Below, in pieces: positions 24,703-37,450 of a stretch of 64,000 bases of DNA. Numbering within the stretch: position 1 is the first letter of the stretch; every line of letters starts with the position of its first letter. The notes below the pieces were generated by a model. The model had not been told where the DNA came from, ran no database searches, and saw nothing but the letters and a program-made list of their open reading frames with translations. The translations under genes were made by a program, and so were the position numbers. Origin of the DNA: Panopea generosa. Its lineage: Eukaryota > Mollusca > Bivalvia > Adapedonta > Hiatellidae. Location: assembly GCA_029582155.1 (NCBI GenBank), contig CM055895.1, positions 46,512,750 through 46,576,749 on the forward strand, given 5' to 3'.

Positions 24703-24962
24703 GATTGAATATGATTGAATATTTAGCGCCATTTTATGCCATCGAGGGCTAACAGACGATCAATTAACCTAACCACTGTTTCCTGTGATCCTGAAAGATT
24801 AACCAGTACTCGTGCACACCCTCCACAAGTAACTGATAACTTTCCCACTTGAATCAGCGAGAGACGAATGATGAGACACACTGCCGTATATCAATCATCA
24901 CGGAGACTGTTGCCAGGCGGGGATTCGGACCCCTAGATTGATTGTCAGACGCGTGATCGCGC
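24703..24962 (-). mobile_element. tRNA-derived SINE, family A copy 3 (5'-truncated head)
   Basis: On the minus strand the head includes GGTCCGAATCCCCGCC (box B), and the body contains CATTCGTCTCTCGCTGATTC and ATCAGTTACTTGTGGAGG. The tail at the left end is a degenerate (ATTC)n/(CAAT)n run near 24700-24720. The first part of the tRNA head, including box A, is missing. Confidence 0.8.
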
Positions 24963-25345
24963 CTGGCTTCGAACATGTATGTTTGGCATTATTGATAAGA
25001 AATGAGTGTATGTTTGCAAATTAATGGATGTGTATGGTGTGAAGAATGTATAGTGGCAGTTATATAATAATAATTCGAGAACAACCAGACATAAATCGAC
25101 AGACCAGACTACAGTGAGCGCCAAAGACAAAAGATCATACCATCAACCAACTCAATGGAATTGGTGTCAATTATGACTTATTAATTATGGTTTTACGTGC
25201 AACACATCTAGGCTGGAGGGGAAATTTGCATACAAGAACTGATAGTTTTATTTGAATAGGATTCAGTTATTGATTCATGACTACTTACATGTTATATAAA
25301 GGACAGACATACACACCCGTTTGATCATGACGATACAGTGAAAGC

Positions 25346-25393
<48 letters not shown>

Positions 25394-26598
25394 TAAAGGG
25401 GGATAATTGAAATCACAACAACGGAATTTCAGATGCCCGTTCACAATGTACGATTATTGTGTGGAGATACGTATTTGTGGTCAGCTACCACCATTGAGAC
25501 GAGCTCTCTGATTGGCTGAAAAAAAGTATAGGGCATGTATCTTTATAGTAAGCTTAATTCTGGTTGGATGAAAATGTTAAACTGGCAAATGATCACAATA
25601 AAATATAAGTTTATTATGTTTGTGTCAATAAAAAAATAGAATTATGTTTTTGTGACTGACTCAATTCATTCTATCAAGGAAACTGCATGGAAAGTAAAAT
25701 TGGTGAAATTTACTTTTTTTCATGCTGAAAGTGGAGGTACCCAACTTCAGGGGGCAAAAAGTGGTAAAAAGTGGTACTTATGACCCCATCTTGAAGACAT
25801 TCTAATTTGAGTCTAGGACAGCACTTTAACATGATCTAGGACTTTTTGGTCCGCGGATGATAGAAATAGTGAAAATTAGGTCAAACGTTATAATGTAAGT
25901 CTATGGAGTAGCTGACCTTGTGAGCAGTCAGACATACATCTTCAGACAAGACTGCGGCGAACATATTTTAAAAGGCTTTAAAGCTGATGAGTACAAGCTA
26001 CATTCTACACTTATGTGACAGAGTGTTATATACATGTAATATATGTGAACGCTGTGGTTTGTTTCAATTGCATTTTCCTGCCACTTAATTATTAAATTCA
26101 TATGGATAACCAAATTGTTGACCTTTCCGTGAGGTCAGGTTGACATATATTTTGGAAAATATTATGTCATTTGCAAAACAATAAAAAATAATTTAAACGA
26201 TTAATCTTCCATGAGGCCTTCATATTATACACTATTTACATCAATACGCTTAATAACACAGTCATGTGAAAAAAATAATAATAACAGCTTATGAAGTTAT
26301 TTATTCTTCGATTTTATGAATCATAAATGTATATTTGATAATGCAATACTAACAGTTGTATATCAAAGAACTAATTGTTATGAACGTTTGGTCTGCAAGT
26401 TATTCAACGCCTCGTAAATACAAAGTTTTAGTGGTTCACTAAAATTGCTTTCTTTACCTTTATTGGAAGGTTATTCCATTTTTTATCGCTAGTATATAAA
26501 AGAGTTTCTAAATAATTCATGATTTGATCAGGGAATATATACATGTAGGTTAGATGAAATTTGTAATTTTCTTGAATTGTTATCAGTATGCAGAAGCC
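24963..26598. other. No gene; contains (TA)n at 25350-25391
   Basis: A pure (TA)n microsatellite lies at 25350-25391. The rest has no supported ORF or repeat. Confidence 0.55.
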
Positions 26599-26884
26599 GG
26601 GCCCGATTAGCTCAATCGGTTACGCGTCTGATTATCAATCCAGGGATCATGAGTTCGAATCCCCGCCCGGCAACAGTCTCCGTGATGATTGATATACGGC
26701 ATTGTGTCTCATTATCATTCGTCTCTCACCGCTAATTCAAGTGGGAAAGTTATCAGTTACTTGCGGAGACGGGATGTCCTCGAGTACTGGTTAATCCCAG
26801 GAAACAGTGGTTAGGTTAACTGATCGTCTGTTGGCCCTCGATTGCATAAACATGACGCTTGGTATCCAATCAATCAATCAATCA
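26599..26884 (+). mobile_element. tRNA-derived SINE, family A copy 2 (best copy)
   Basis: A full tRNA-like head (26599-26672) has box A TTAGCTCAATCGG and box B GAGTTCGAATCCCC. The body has CATTCGTCTCTCACCGCTAA and ATCAGTTACTTGCGGAGA, and the tail is (CAAT)n ending at about 26884. It is the most complete of the three family A copies. Confidence 0.87.
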
Positions 26885-28159
26885 GTATTCAGAAAAAAGT
26901 GCATCCCTTAGATACGACGGGGCAAGGCTATATACGAACTGCTTTTTTGAAATTTCTGTTCCGGAAAGTTTGAGACACTATCTGTTTTTTTCACAATATC
27001 CATAACGTTCAGATTTTGTACAAGCATAAAGAAACACCATTCTCATAATTCATAACAAAACTGTTACAGAACTTTCAGAATAGCCCTCGTACAACAAGTG
27101 CCTTTTCACTTTTACTGTGCTGATTTTTTTCACCATTAAAATGGATAGACAATGGCGATTCGTCTTGCATTGTTTCCCTATGGGCTTTTAGCCTAATGGA
27201 CTTGGAAATATATACTTCGACTTCCAACTACTACATATACGTAATGTTAACCAGTCTTTATTATCTTTACAACTCATTCCACCAGATTAGACAGACTAAG
27301 TATATATATATACAGGGTCGTCATTGGAATGTTTACATAATGATTCAGTTACTACGTTACATTATATAGCCAAATACATTCGCAACCATGCGGCACTTTT
27401 GTTGAAATACTTTACATTTGATTAGGTAAACCGACATTGTGTTTAGCGAAATCTTCCAAATTCCTGACTTACGATTCACTGACTCTGCTGTAATACTTTC
27501 TCCAATGCTTGTTTTATTTATTTTACAGTTCGCTAACTGGAATAGCTATCTCTGGAAATATACCTGTCTGAAAAAAATTTGTATCCAACAAATAACAACA
27601 ATCTATCTACTAAATCATTGTTCTATCAGGAGTAAACTATCATAGTTTATGATTAGTTTCTAAATGGATATGTACTTGATGTTAATATAACATCTGTTTT
27701 TATGCCAAATATCCGGCTGACGAAAGTGTTAATTACTCATAGGTACATGTACATGCAGATGAAAAACGTTAAAGTTGTTCGTAAGCGTTCATTGCTTGCC
27801 GTTTATTATATAATAGTGGAAACAATTCATACGTATACAATCAAACACATATCCCAAACAAATATGCTTAAAACTAGTGATGAAGCAGGAAAAATATATT
27901 GGGCCTTAAAATTAAAAATCTTTTGTTTTCAGTTGGTTTTTGGCTACTCTTGGCTTCTCTTGGCTACTGTTGGCTAAATTACTCAATGTGTACCAAAAGA
28001 TGAAAGATTTTCCCTTCTAAAAAACGGAACACTGATCTCGAATCTTCATCCTAAGCATACCATTACAAATATTTGGAAACGTTGCCAACGGACGATTGCT
28101 CTTTACCATTTGATATTTTATACGATTTTAAGAGAACGCTCTGTGAGATATCCTGACGC
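26885..28159. other. No recognisable gene
   Basis: Short ORFs (27439-27645, 27702-27977) have no motif. A short (TA)n run is at 27300-27312. Confidence 0.5.
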
Positions 28160-28258
28160 GTAGAGCTCCCCGAGGAGCTCTTTTCGTCGATTATAAAACC
28201 GCATAGAGCTCCCAACGGCGGGGAGCTCTATTCGTCATTCCACATAGAGCTCTTCGAT
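28160..28258. repeat. Outlying GAGCTC repeat units
   Basis: Four or five diverged units with TAGAGCTCCCCGAGGAGCTC and ATAGAGCTCCC sit about 600 bp before the main GAGCTC array and share its core. They look like an older or detached seed of that array. Confidence 0.7.
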
Positions 28259-28844
28259 TTGGATATATCGACTTCTAATATTAATTAAGACATCTAGAGA
28301 ACCAGTACAACATCTACCACTTCTTCCTCAACAATAACGATAACAATCATCACTGCTGTCGATTTCACTATCATTATCTTAATCTTTAACATTGTCTTCA
28401 CCATCATCATTATCATCATCATCAGTATCACAAACATCATCATTATATTCATCATCATTTTCTCCATTTAAAGTGACTTAATTCTTAAAATATACAATAT
28501 GAAATGTTACTTTATGCAGGATGAATTTCAAAACAATACCTCTTTCAATGATTAAACAATGCAACAATAGTTGCTTATTTATAAAAAAAAGTCAATGAAG
28601 TTTTCTTTCAATAATACATTGCACATTGAAACATATTTAATCTTTCTCCTCTATTTCTTAATGAGACATTCAAAATGACACTGATGTAACCGAGATGCTG
28701 AATAACAATCCGAATTTTACGATAGAGATGATCCCAATGCGGCTTTAAACAACAGTGCTGACGGACATTTAGACACTAAATAATTATAATAATGAAGGCT
28801 ATCATTTTTATTCCGGGAGTTCTATATGTCAAGACGTCAGACCC
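28259..28844. other. No gene; ATC-rich simple sequence at about 28380-28460
   Basis: An interrupted (ATC)n/(ATT)n microsatellite lies in the middle. Nothing else is supported. Confidence 0.55.
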
Positions 28845-30600
28845 GTTTTAAAGTTAATGTGTATATTTTGACGCATATAGCTCCCGGAAGCTATACGCCG
28901 AGGTTATATGCATTGGGCTCCTCGGGAGCTCTACACGACAAGGTTTAACGCATAGGGCTCCCCGGGAGCTCTATACGCCGAGGTTTAACGCATAGGGCTC
29001 CCCGAGAGCTCTATACGTCGAGGTTTAACGCATAGGGCTCCCGAGAGCTCTATACGTCGAGGTTTAACGCATAGGGCTCCCCGAGAGCTCTATACGTCGA
29101 GGTTTAACGCATAGGGCTCCCCGAGGGCTCCCCAAGAGCTCTATACGTCGAAGTTTAACGCATAGGGCTCCCCGAGAGCTCTATACGTCGAGGTTTAACG
29201 CATTAGGCTTCCCCGGAAGTCTATACATCGAGGTTTAACGCATAAGGCGGCTCCCCGAGAGCTCTACGTCGAGGTTTAACGCATTAGGCTTCCCCGGAGG
29301 TCTATACGCCGAGGTTTAACGCATAGGGCTCCCCGAGAGCTCTATACGTCGAGGTTTAACGCATTAGGCTTCCTCGGAGGTCTATACGTCGAGGTTTATT
29401 GCATAAGGCGGCTCCCCGAGAACTCTATACGTCGAAGTTTAACGCATTAGGCTTCCCCGGATGTCTATACGCCGAGGTTTAACGCATAGGGCTCCCCGAG
29501 AGCTCTATACGTCGAGGTTTAACGCATTAGGCTTCCCCGGAGGTCTATACATCGAAGTTTAACGCATAAGGCGGCTCCCCGAGAGCTCTATACGTCGAGG
29601 TTTAACACATGAGGCTCCAGGGAGCTCAATACGCCGAGGTTTAACACATAAGGCTCCCAGGGAGCTCAATACGCTGAGGTTTAACGCATAGGGCTCACCG
29701 GGAGCTGTATACGTCGAGGTTTAACGCATCAGGCTTTCCGGGAGCTCTATATGTCGAGGTTAACGCATTGGGCTCCCCGGGAAGCTCTTTACGCCGGGAG
29801 ATCTGTACATCAGGAGCTCCATAGGTTGAGGTTTAACGCACTGGGCTCCCCGGGAAGCTTTATGCGTCAGGAGCTTTATACGTCAGGAGCTCTATGCGTC
29901 GAGGTTTTACGCATTGGGCTCTCCGGAAAGCTCTATACGTCAGGAGCTCTATACCTCAGGAGCTATATACGTCGAGGTTTAACGCACTCGGCTCCACGGG
30001 AAGCTTTATGCATCAGGAGTTCTATACGTCAGGAGCTCGATACGCCAGGAGCTCTATGCGTCGAGGTTTAACGCATAGGAAAACTCTATATGTCAGGAGC
30101 TCTATACGTCAAGGTTTAACGCATTGGGCTCCACGGGAAGCTCTTTACGTCAGGAGCTCTATACGCCAGGAGCTTTATAGGTCGAGGTTTAACGCATTGG
30201 GCTCCCCAGGAAGATTTATACGTCAGGAGCTCTATACGTCAGGAGCTCTATACGTCGAGGTTAAACGCATTGGGCTCCCCGGGAAACTTTATGCGTGAAA
30301 AACTCTATACGTCGGGAGCTCTATACGTCGAGGTTTAACGCATTGGGCTCCTCGAAAAGCTCTGTACGTCAGGAGCTCTATATGCAAGGAGCTCTTTAAG
30401 CCGAGTTTTAACGCATTTGGTTCCCCGGGAAGCTCTATACGTCAGGAGCTCTATACGTCAGGAGCTCTATACGTCAAAGTTTAACGCATTCGGCTCCCCG
30501 GGAGCTTTATACGTCGAGGTTTAACACATTAGGCTCCTCGGGAGCTTTATATGTAGGGTTTAACGCATAAGGCTCCCCGGGAGCTCTATACGTCAAGGTT
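28845..30600. repeat. 40-bp GAGCTC array, with mixed 40/16-bp units on its right
   Basis: Up to about 29760 the unit is about 40 bp: GGTTTAACGCATAGGGCTCC followed by CCGAGAGCTCTATACGTCGA. Variants with CATAAGGCGGCTCC fall at 29241, 29402 and 29565, so a four-unit higher-order repeat of about 162 bp is present. From 29760 to 30600 the 40-bp unit alternates with extra 16-bp pieces (GAGCTCTATACGTCAG). ORFs of about 106-134 codons here are periodicity artefacts. Confidence 0.94.
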
Positions 30601-33600
30601 TAACGCATTGGGCTCCCCGGGAAGCTCTAGGCGTCAGGAGCTCTATACGTCAAGAGCTCTATGTATCAGGAGCTCTAAATATCAGGAGCTTTATGAGCCA
30701 AAAGCTCTATGCGTCAGGGGCTCTATATGTCAGGAGCTTTTTGCGTCAGGAGCTCAATACGTCAAGAGCTCTATGCGTCAGGAGCTCTATTTGTCAGGAG
30801 CTCAATACGTCAGGAGCTGTATACGTCAGGAGCCCTATACGTCAAGAGCTCTACATGTCAGGAGCTCTATACGTCAGGAACTATATACAGGAGCTCTATA
30901 TACATCAGGAGCTCTATGCAGGGGCTCTTTGCGTCAGGAGTTTTGTACGTCAGGAGCTCTATGCGTCAGGAGCTATATGCTTCAGGAGCTCTGTACGTCA
31001 GGAGCTCTATAAAGGAATTCTATGCACCAGGAGCTCTATGCGTCAGGAGCTCTAGGCGCCAAAAGTTCTATGCGTCAGGAGCTCTATACGTCAGGAGCTT
31101 TATGCGTCAGGAGCTCTGTACGTCAGGAGCTCTATGCATCAGGAGCTCTGTGCTTCAGGAGCGTAAACAGGAGCTCTATGCGTCAGGAGCTCCATGTGTC
31201 AGGAGCTTGTACGTAAGGAGCTCTGTACGTCAGGAGCTCTATGCATGAGTTCTATGTGTCAGGAGATTTATGCATCAGGAGCTCTATGCGTCAGGAGCTC
31301 TGTTCGTCAGGGGCTCTGTACGTCAGGAGCTCTATGCAGGGGTTTTATGCGTCAGGAGCTCTATGCAGGAGCTTTATGCGTCAGAAGCTCCATGTGTTAG
31401 GAGCTATATACGTCTGGAGCTATATGCGCCAATAGCTCTATAAGTCAGGAGCTCTATGTAGGAGCTTTATGCGTCAGGAACTCTATATGTCAGGAGCTCT
31501 ATACGTCAGGAGCTCTTTGCAGGAGTTCTATGCGTCAGGAGGTCTATGCAGGAGCTCTATGCATCAGGAGCTCTTTGCAGGAGTTCTTTGCGTCAGGAGC
31601 TCTATGCAGGAGTTCTATGCGCCAGGAGCACTATGCGTTAGGAGCTCTATGCGCCAAGAGCTCTCTGCGTAAGGAGCTCTATGCATCAGGAGATATATAC
31701 GTCAAAAGCTCTATGCGTCAGGAGCTCTATGCGTCAGGAGCTTTATGCGTCAAGAGCTTTATACGTCAATAGCCATATACGTCAGGAGCTCTGTGTAGGA
31801 GCTGTATGTGTCTGAAGCTTTATGGACCTGGAGCTCTCTACACCAAGAGCTCTATGCAGGAGCTCTATACGTCAGGAGCTCTATGCAGGAGCTCTATGCG
31901 TCAGGAGCTCTATTCGTCATAGCTCTATGCGTCAGGAGCTTGTACGTCAGGAGCTCTGTACGTCAGGACATCTATGCATGAGTTCTATGCGTTAGGAGCT
32001 TTATGCGTCAGGAGTTCTATGCGTCAGGAGCTCTGTACGCCAGGAGCTATGTACGTCAGGAGCTCTGTACGTCAGGAGTTCTATGCAGGAGTTCTATGTG
32101 TCAGGAGCTCTATGCAGGAGTTCTATGCGTCAGGAGCTCTGTGCAGGAGCTTTATACGATAGGAACTCTATGCGCCAGGAGCTCTATGAAGGATCTCTAT
32201 GCGTCAGAATATCCAAGCGTCAGGAGCTATATACGTCAGGAGCTTTATGCGCCAATAGCTCTATGGGTCAGGAGCTGTTTGCAGGAGTTCTATGCGTCAG
32301 GAGCTCTATGCAGGAACTCTATGCATCAGAAGCTCTTTGCAGGAGTTCTTTGCGTCAGGAGCTCTATGCGTCAGGAGCACTATGCGTCAAGAGCTCTATG
32401 CGTAAGGAGCTCTATGCATCAGGAGATCTATACGTCAAGAGCTCTATGCGTCAGGATCTCTATGCGTCAGGAGCTTTATACGTCAGTAGCCTATACGTCA
32501 GGAGCTCTATGCAGGAGCTCTATGTGTCAGAAGCTTGATGCGTCTGGAGCTCTATACGTCAGGAGCTCTATGCAGGAGCTCTATACGTCAGGAGCTCTAT
32601 GCAGGAGCTCTTTACGTCAGGAGCCCTATATGTCAGGAGTTCTATAAAGGAGCTATATGCGTCAGGAGCTCTATGTGTCATGAACTCTATACGTCAGGAG
32701 CTTTATACGTCAGGAGTTTATGCGTCAGGAGCTCTATACGTCAGGAGCTCTATGCAGGAGCTCTATGCTGGAGCTCTATATGTCAAGAGCTCTATACGTC
32801 AGGAGTTCTATGCGCCAGGAACTCTATTCGTCAGGAGCTCTATGCATCAGGAGCTCTGTACGTCAGGGGCTCTATGCGTCAGGAGCTTGTACGTCATGAG
32901 CTCTGTACATCAGGAGCTCTATGCATGAGTTCTATGCGTCAGGAGCTCAATGCGTCAGGAGCTCTATGCTTCAGGAGCTCTCTACGTCAGGAGCTATGTA
33001 CGTCAGGAGCTCTGTACGTCAGGAGCTCTATGTAGGAGTTCTATGCGTTAGGAGCTCTATGCAGGAGTTCTATGCGTCAGGAGCTCTATGCAGGAACTCT
33101 ATACGTCAGTAGCTCTATGCGCCAGGAGCTCTATGCAGGATATCTATGCGTCAGAAGCTCCATGCGTCAGGAGCAATATACGTCAGGATCTCTATGCGCC
33201 AAAAGCTATATGAGTCAGGAACTCTATGCGTCAGGAGCTCTATGATTCTGGAGCTCTATATGCCAGGAGCTCTATACGTCAGGAGCCCTATATGTCAGGA
33301 GCTCTATGTGTCAGGAGCTCTATACGCCAGGAGCTCTATGCAGGAGTTCTATGCGTCAGGAGCTCTATACAGGAGCTCTGTGCATCAGGAGCTCTATGCG
33401 TCAGGAGCACTATGCGTTAGGAGCTCTATGCGCCAAGAGCTCTATGCGTAAGGAGCTCTATTCATCAGAAGATCTATACGTCAAGAGCTCGATGCGTCAG
33501 GAGATCTATGCATTAGGAGCTCTATACTTCAGGAGATCTATGCGTCAGGAGCTCTATTCATCAGAAGATCTATACGTCAAGAGCTCGATGCGTCAGGAGA

Positions 33601-34790
33601 TCTATGCATTAGGAGCTCTATACTTCAGGAGATCTATGCGTCAGGAGTTATATGCGTCAGGAAGCTCTATGTGCCAGGAGTTTGCCAGAAGCTCTATACG
33701 TCAGGAGCTCTATACGTCAGGAATTCTATGCGTCATGAGCTCTATGGGTCAGGAACTCTATGCGTCAAGAGCTCTATACCTCAGGAGCTCTTTACGTCAG
33801 GAGCTCTATACGCCTGGAGCTCTATGCGCCGAGAGCTCTATACGTCAGGAACTTTATACATTAGGAACTCTATGCGTCAGCAGTTCTATGTGTCAGGAAC
33901 TCTATGCATCAGGAGCTCTATATGTCAGGAGCTCTTTAAGTCAGGAGCTCTATACGCCTGGAGCTCTTCTGCCACGAGCTCTCTACATCAGGATATCTAT
34001 GAGTCAGGAGCTTTATGCATCCGGAGCTCTATGCATCAGGAGCTATATGCGCCAGGAAGCTCTATTCGTTAGGAGCTCTATGCGTCAGGAATTCTATGCA
34101 TCAGGAGCTCTATGCATCGGGAACTATATGCGTCATTAGCTCTCTGCATCAGGAGCTTTATGCGTCAGGAGCTCTATGCATCAGGAGCTCTATGCGTCAG
34201 GAGCTATATGCGCCATGAGCTGTATGCGCCAGGAGCTCTATACATCAGGAGGAGCTATATACGTCAGGAGCTCTATGCGCCAAAAGCTCTATACGTCATG
34301 AGCTCTATGCGCCAGGAGCTATATGCGTCAGAAGCTCTATGCATTAGGAGCTCTATACGTCAGGAGCTCTTTGCGTCAGGACATCTATGCATCAGGAGCT
34401 CTATGCACCAGGAAGCTCTATGCACCAGGAAGCTTTTTGCGTTAGGAGCTCTATGTGTCAGGAGCTCTATGCGTCAGGAGCTCTATGCATCAGGAGCTCT
34501 ATGCGTCAGGAGCTCTATGCACCAGGAGCTCTATGCGTCAGGAGCTCTATGCATCAGGAGCTCTATGCGTCAGGAGCTCTATGCGTCAGGAGCTCTATGC
34601 GTCAGGAGCTCTATGCATCAGGAGCTCTATGCGTCTGGAGCTCTATGCGTCAGGAGCGTTATGCGTCAGGAGCGTTATGCGTCAGGAGCTCTATGCGTCA
34701 TGAGCTCTATGTGTCAGGAGCGTTATGCGTCAGGAGCTCTATGCGTCAGGAGCTCTATGCGTCAGGAGCGTTATGCGTCAGGACCTCTAT
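30601..34790. repeat. 16-bp GAGCTC array (about 260 units)
   Basis: The unit is GAGCTCTATGCGTCAG, with ATACGTCAG and GCATCAG variants and frequent deletions. Sixteen is not a multiple of three, so each plus frame encodes the same 16-residue repeat (RQELYASGALCVRSSM), and ORFs up to 277 codons (33306-34139) appear in all three frames. A block of six units at 33452 is repeated at 33548 (96-bp spacing). The array stops sharply at about 34790. It is not considered coding. Confidence 0.95.
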
Positions 34791-35034
34791 GGGGTCTCAC
34801 AACGCTCTCCTCAATAATCCGATGTTAAAATCATTCACTTGAATGTATCGACAAAGACTTGAGATGTTTTCCAATCTTCAAAAACACGAATATATTTATA
34901 GTAGATCTAGAGGATGACGATCAATTCTTATCTTTATTGCTCAGTTTATGATTCAGTTCGATCAACGTATTTCTAACCCCAGTCATTATATTTTGTTTTA
35001 CTCAGTTATGCCATAAAAAAAACTAGTGTAATAG

Positions 35035-35060
35035 TTTAAGGTATTCTATTGGCAAGTAAC
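35035..35060 (+). repeat. Candidate left terminal inverted repeat of the ISL2EU-like element
   Basis: TTTAAGGTATTCTATTGGCA and the next six bases agree at 21 of 26 positions with the reverse complement of 39440-39465. It was found by eye, and the exact terminus is uncertain. Confidence 0.45.
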
Positions 35061-35470
35061 ACAAACATGCTGTTAATCCAGACTTTTCCTGTATGCAGTG
35101 TGCACAAAATAATGCTTATGTATTGACGTATAACCTTTATTTACTTGAAAGTTATCAAATTAACAATAATTGAATATTGGCCAAAACTTTAATACGTCCC
35201 TCAATAACGTATTGCGCAATGTTTACATTGAACTCTGTAAGCCTCGAAAACGAGATCGGGAACGAGTCTTCACGAGGTTATCCGATGATTGATCGGAAAC
35301 CCGAACGCGGTTCGTTGAAAATGGCGAAGGTAAACAAAAACAAAAACGTGGCCTCACAAACCCGATGTTGTAATAAAGAGGTTATGCAATTCACCTCTCT
35401 CAAATTGTATGCATGCCTTAGATTCCATTATCAGAACGAGGCTGGGTGAGCAAACAAACTGACCAGAAAA

Positions 35471-37378
35471 ATGGCTACAGGTAGAAGTAGTGCTAGACAT
35501 TGTTGTGTTCCCTTATGTGTGTCTGATGACCGATATTCAGATACAATCAGTTTTCACAAATTTCCAAAGGATGAAAGTTTAAGAAAACAATGGATTGTAA
35601 AAATCAGAAGAGATGAGGGACCCTTTTTCAAGGTAATTATTACTATGTTTCATTCAGATTTATATAAACTTATATATCTATTATCATTTCTTGTTTACCC
35701 ATTTAAATGGTTCAGAAAATTAAATACCAACTGTCATTTTGTATTATACGCAGTTTTTGTAAACTGCATTAATATTGTATTTTAATTCATATTAATTAAA
35801 GTAAACATATCCCGTTGTTTATCTGCACATTCCATTACCGTATTAATGTAAAAAAAAAAAAAAAATCTTTCAGATTACTGATTCAACAGTTGTGTGTTCC
35901 AACCACTTCAAGACTGATGATTTTAAATGGACACCTCTCAAAAAGACATTAAAAAAAGGCGTTGTCCCTTCAGTTTTTAATTGGGCTGTAATCAAAACAC
36001 CAAGACGAGTATTTGAAAGGAAACAGCTTGCCCCGGATCTAGGAAACATTATGAAAGTATCAGAAAGGTAAAAAAAACTATGCTTGTGATAAAAATAAAA
36101 AAATAATAAAAAATATATATATATTTATCTATATATATTGAATAAAATGAAGATCAAATTACCAATTTCCAGTTATTCTTTATTAAAAGAGTAATATATG
36201 ACCATGTATCATGCAAATCAGTTTTAGAAATACACAAGCAAGAATGACCTTTGTAATTACAATTTATTTTCAGTGAAATATCGCCAGCAATCAATACAGA
36301 AACGGACACAGTCATGGAGGGAATATCTTTTGGACATATTGCTACAGATGAAACGCATTTCCAGGAGGAATTGAGGTTAAAGATAGCTGAATTGAAGTTA
36401 AAAACAGATGAATGTGAAAAATTACAAAACCAATTAGACATTGAACGTTTTGGTGTAAACAGATTTTCTAATGACAATAACCTGATTCTTTTTTACACTG
36501 GATTTACTTCATATATGTCATTTATTACATTCTTCAACTGTATAAAGCCAACAGCTCTTACTATGCAAAGTGCTTACTATAAAAGTAGCGAAACACTTAG
36601 TCTTGCTGGTCGAAGACGTTCAATGTTATTGATTGACGAATTGTTTATGTTTTTATGTAGGTTGAGGGCTGGTCTGTTAGAACAAGATTTGTCGGTGCGA
36701 TTTAACTGTTCATTGTCTTCTGTTAGTAGGAAAATTGTAACCTGGGTAAACCTTCTATATATCTCATTAGGTTCGATTCCTCTGTGGCTACCAAAACATG
36801 AAATACAGAGACTTATGCCAGAAGAATTCAAAACACTTCATCCAAATACACGTGTTGTAATTGATTGTACTGAAATCAGAATTCAAAAACCTTCATCTCT
36901 TGTATTTAATTCGCAATCATTTTCAAATTACAAGGGCGCCAACACATTCAAATGCTTGCTTGGTGTTGCTCCACATGGTACAATCACTTTCATTTCCTCA
37001 TTGTATACAGGATGTATGTCAGACGTCGAGATCACAAGGCTGTGTGGTTTGTTGGACCTTTTGGAACCAGGTGACGATGTTATGGCCGATAAGGGTTTTA
37101 CAATTAAAAAGTTACTGTCTGAAAAAGGTGTCACATTAAATATTCCACATTTTCTAAGCTCAAAGCATCAGTTTAACATACAAGAAGTGGAAGATATTGA
37201 AAATATTGCTAAATTAAGGATTCATATTGAAAGAATGAATAGAAGAATAAAAGAAAACCATTTATTTGATACTCCCATTCCAATCTCATTGTGCGGCAGT
37301 ATTAATCAGCTCTGGACTGTGGCATGCATACTGGCACTATTTAAAGGTCCCATTGTAGAAGCATGGGGTGCTGTGTAA
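35471..37378 (+). CDS. THAP-domain DDE transposase (three exons, 486 aa)
   Basis: The enzyme that would cut and insert the element. Exons 35471-35632, 35874-36067 and 36274-37378 have GT/AG borders and agreeing phases. The N-terminal THAP zinc finger is split by intron 1: CCVPLC (C11/C12, C16), FHKFP (29-32), W41, then CSNH (C62, H65) and a PSVF variant of the AVPTIF motif. A Leu/Glu-rich coiled coil follows (about 147-175, EELRLKIAELKLKTDECEKL), then a helix-turn-helix-like block (LSVRFNCSLSSVSRKIVTW). The DDE_Tnp_4-type core has VVIDCTEIRI (D316), GCMSDVEIT, VMADKGF (D391) and IHIERMNRRIK (E438). All three catalytic acids are present. THAP should bind the element ends; this is known for the family, not shown here. 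The ATG at 35471 was chosen because the zinc finger starts ten residues later. Its partner YqaJ gene is convergent. Confidence 0.88.
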
Positions 37379-37450
37379 CGCAAATGGTCAATAGTGGGAA
37401 TTGCATACTGCATTTTAGTGCTGTTAATAACGAGTATCATACATTGACAC

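Noticed and set aside
30608-34842. Long ORFs (up to 277 codons) of 16-residue repeats in the GAGCTC array as a repetitive protein gene
   Set aside because: All three plus frames encode the same peptide repeat because the 16-bp unit has no stop in any frame. There is no start context, splice site or flanking unique coding sequence.
35177-35449. 90-codon ORF upstream of the THAP exon as an extra transposase exon
   Set aside because: No THAP-related motif, and a complete zinc finger with its own ATG begins at 35471.
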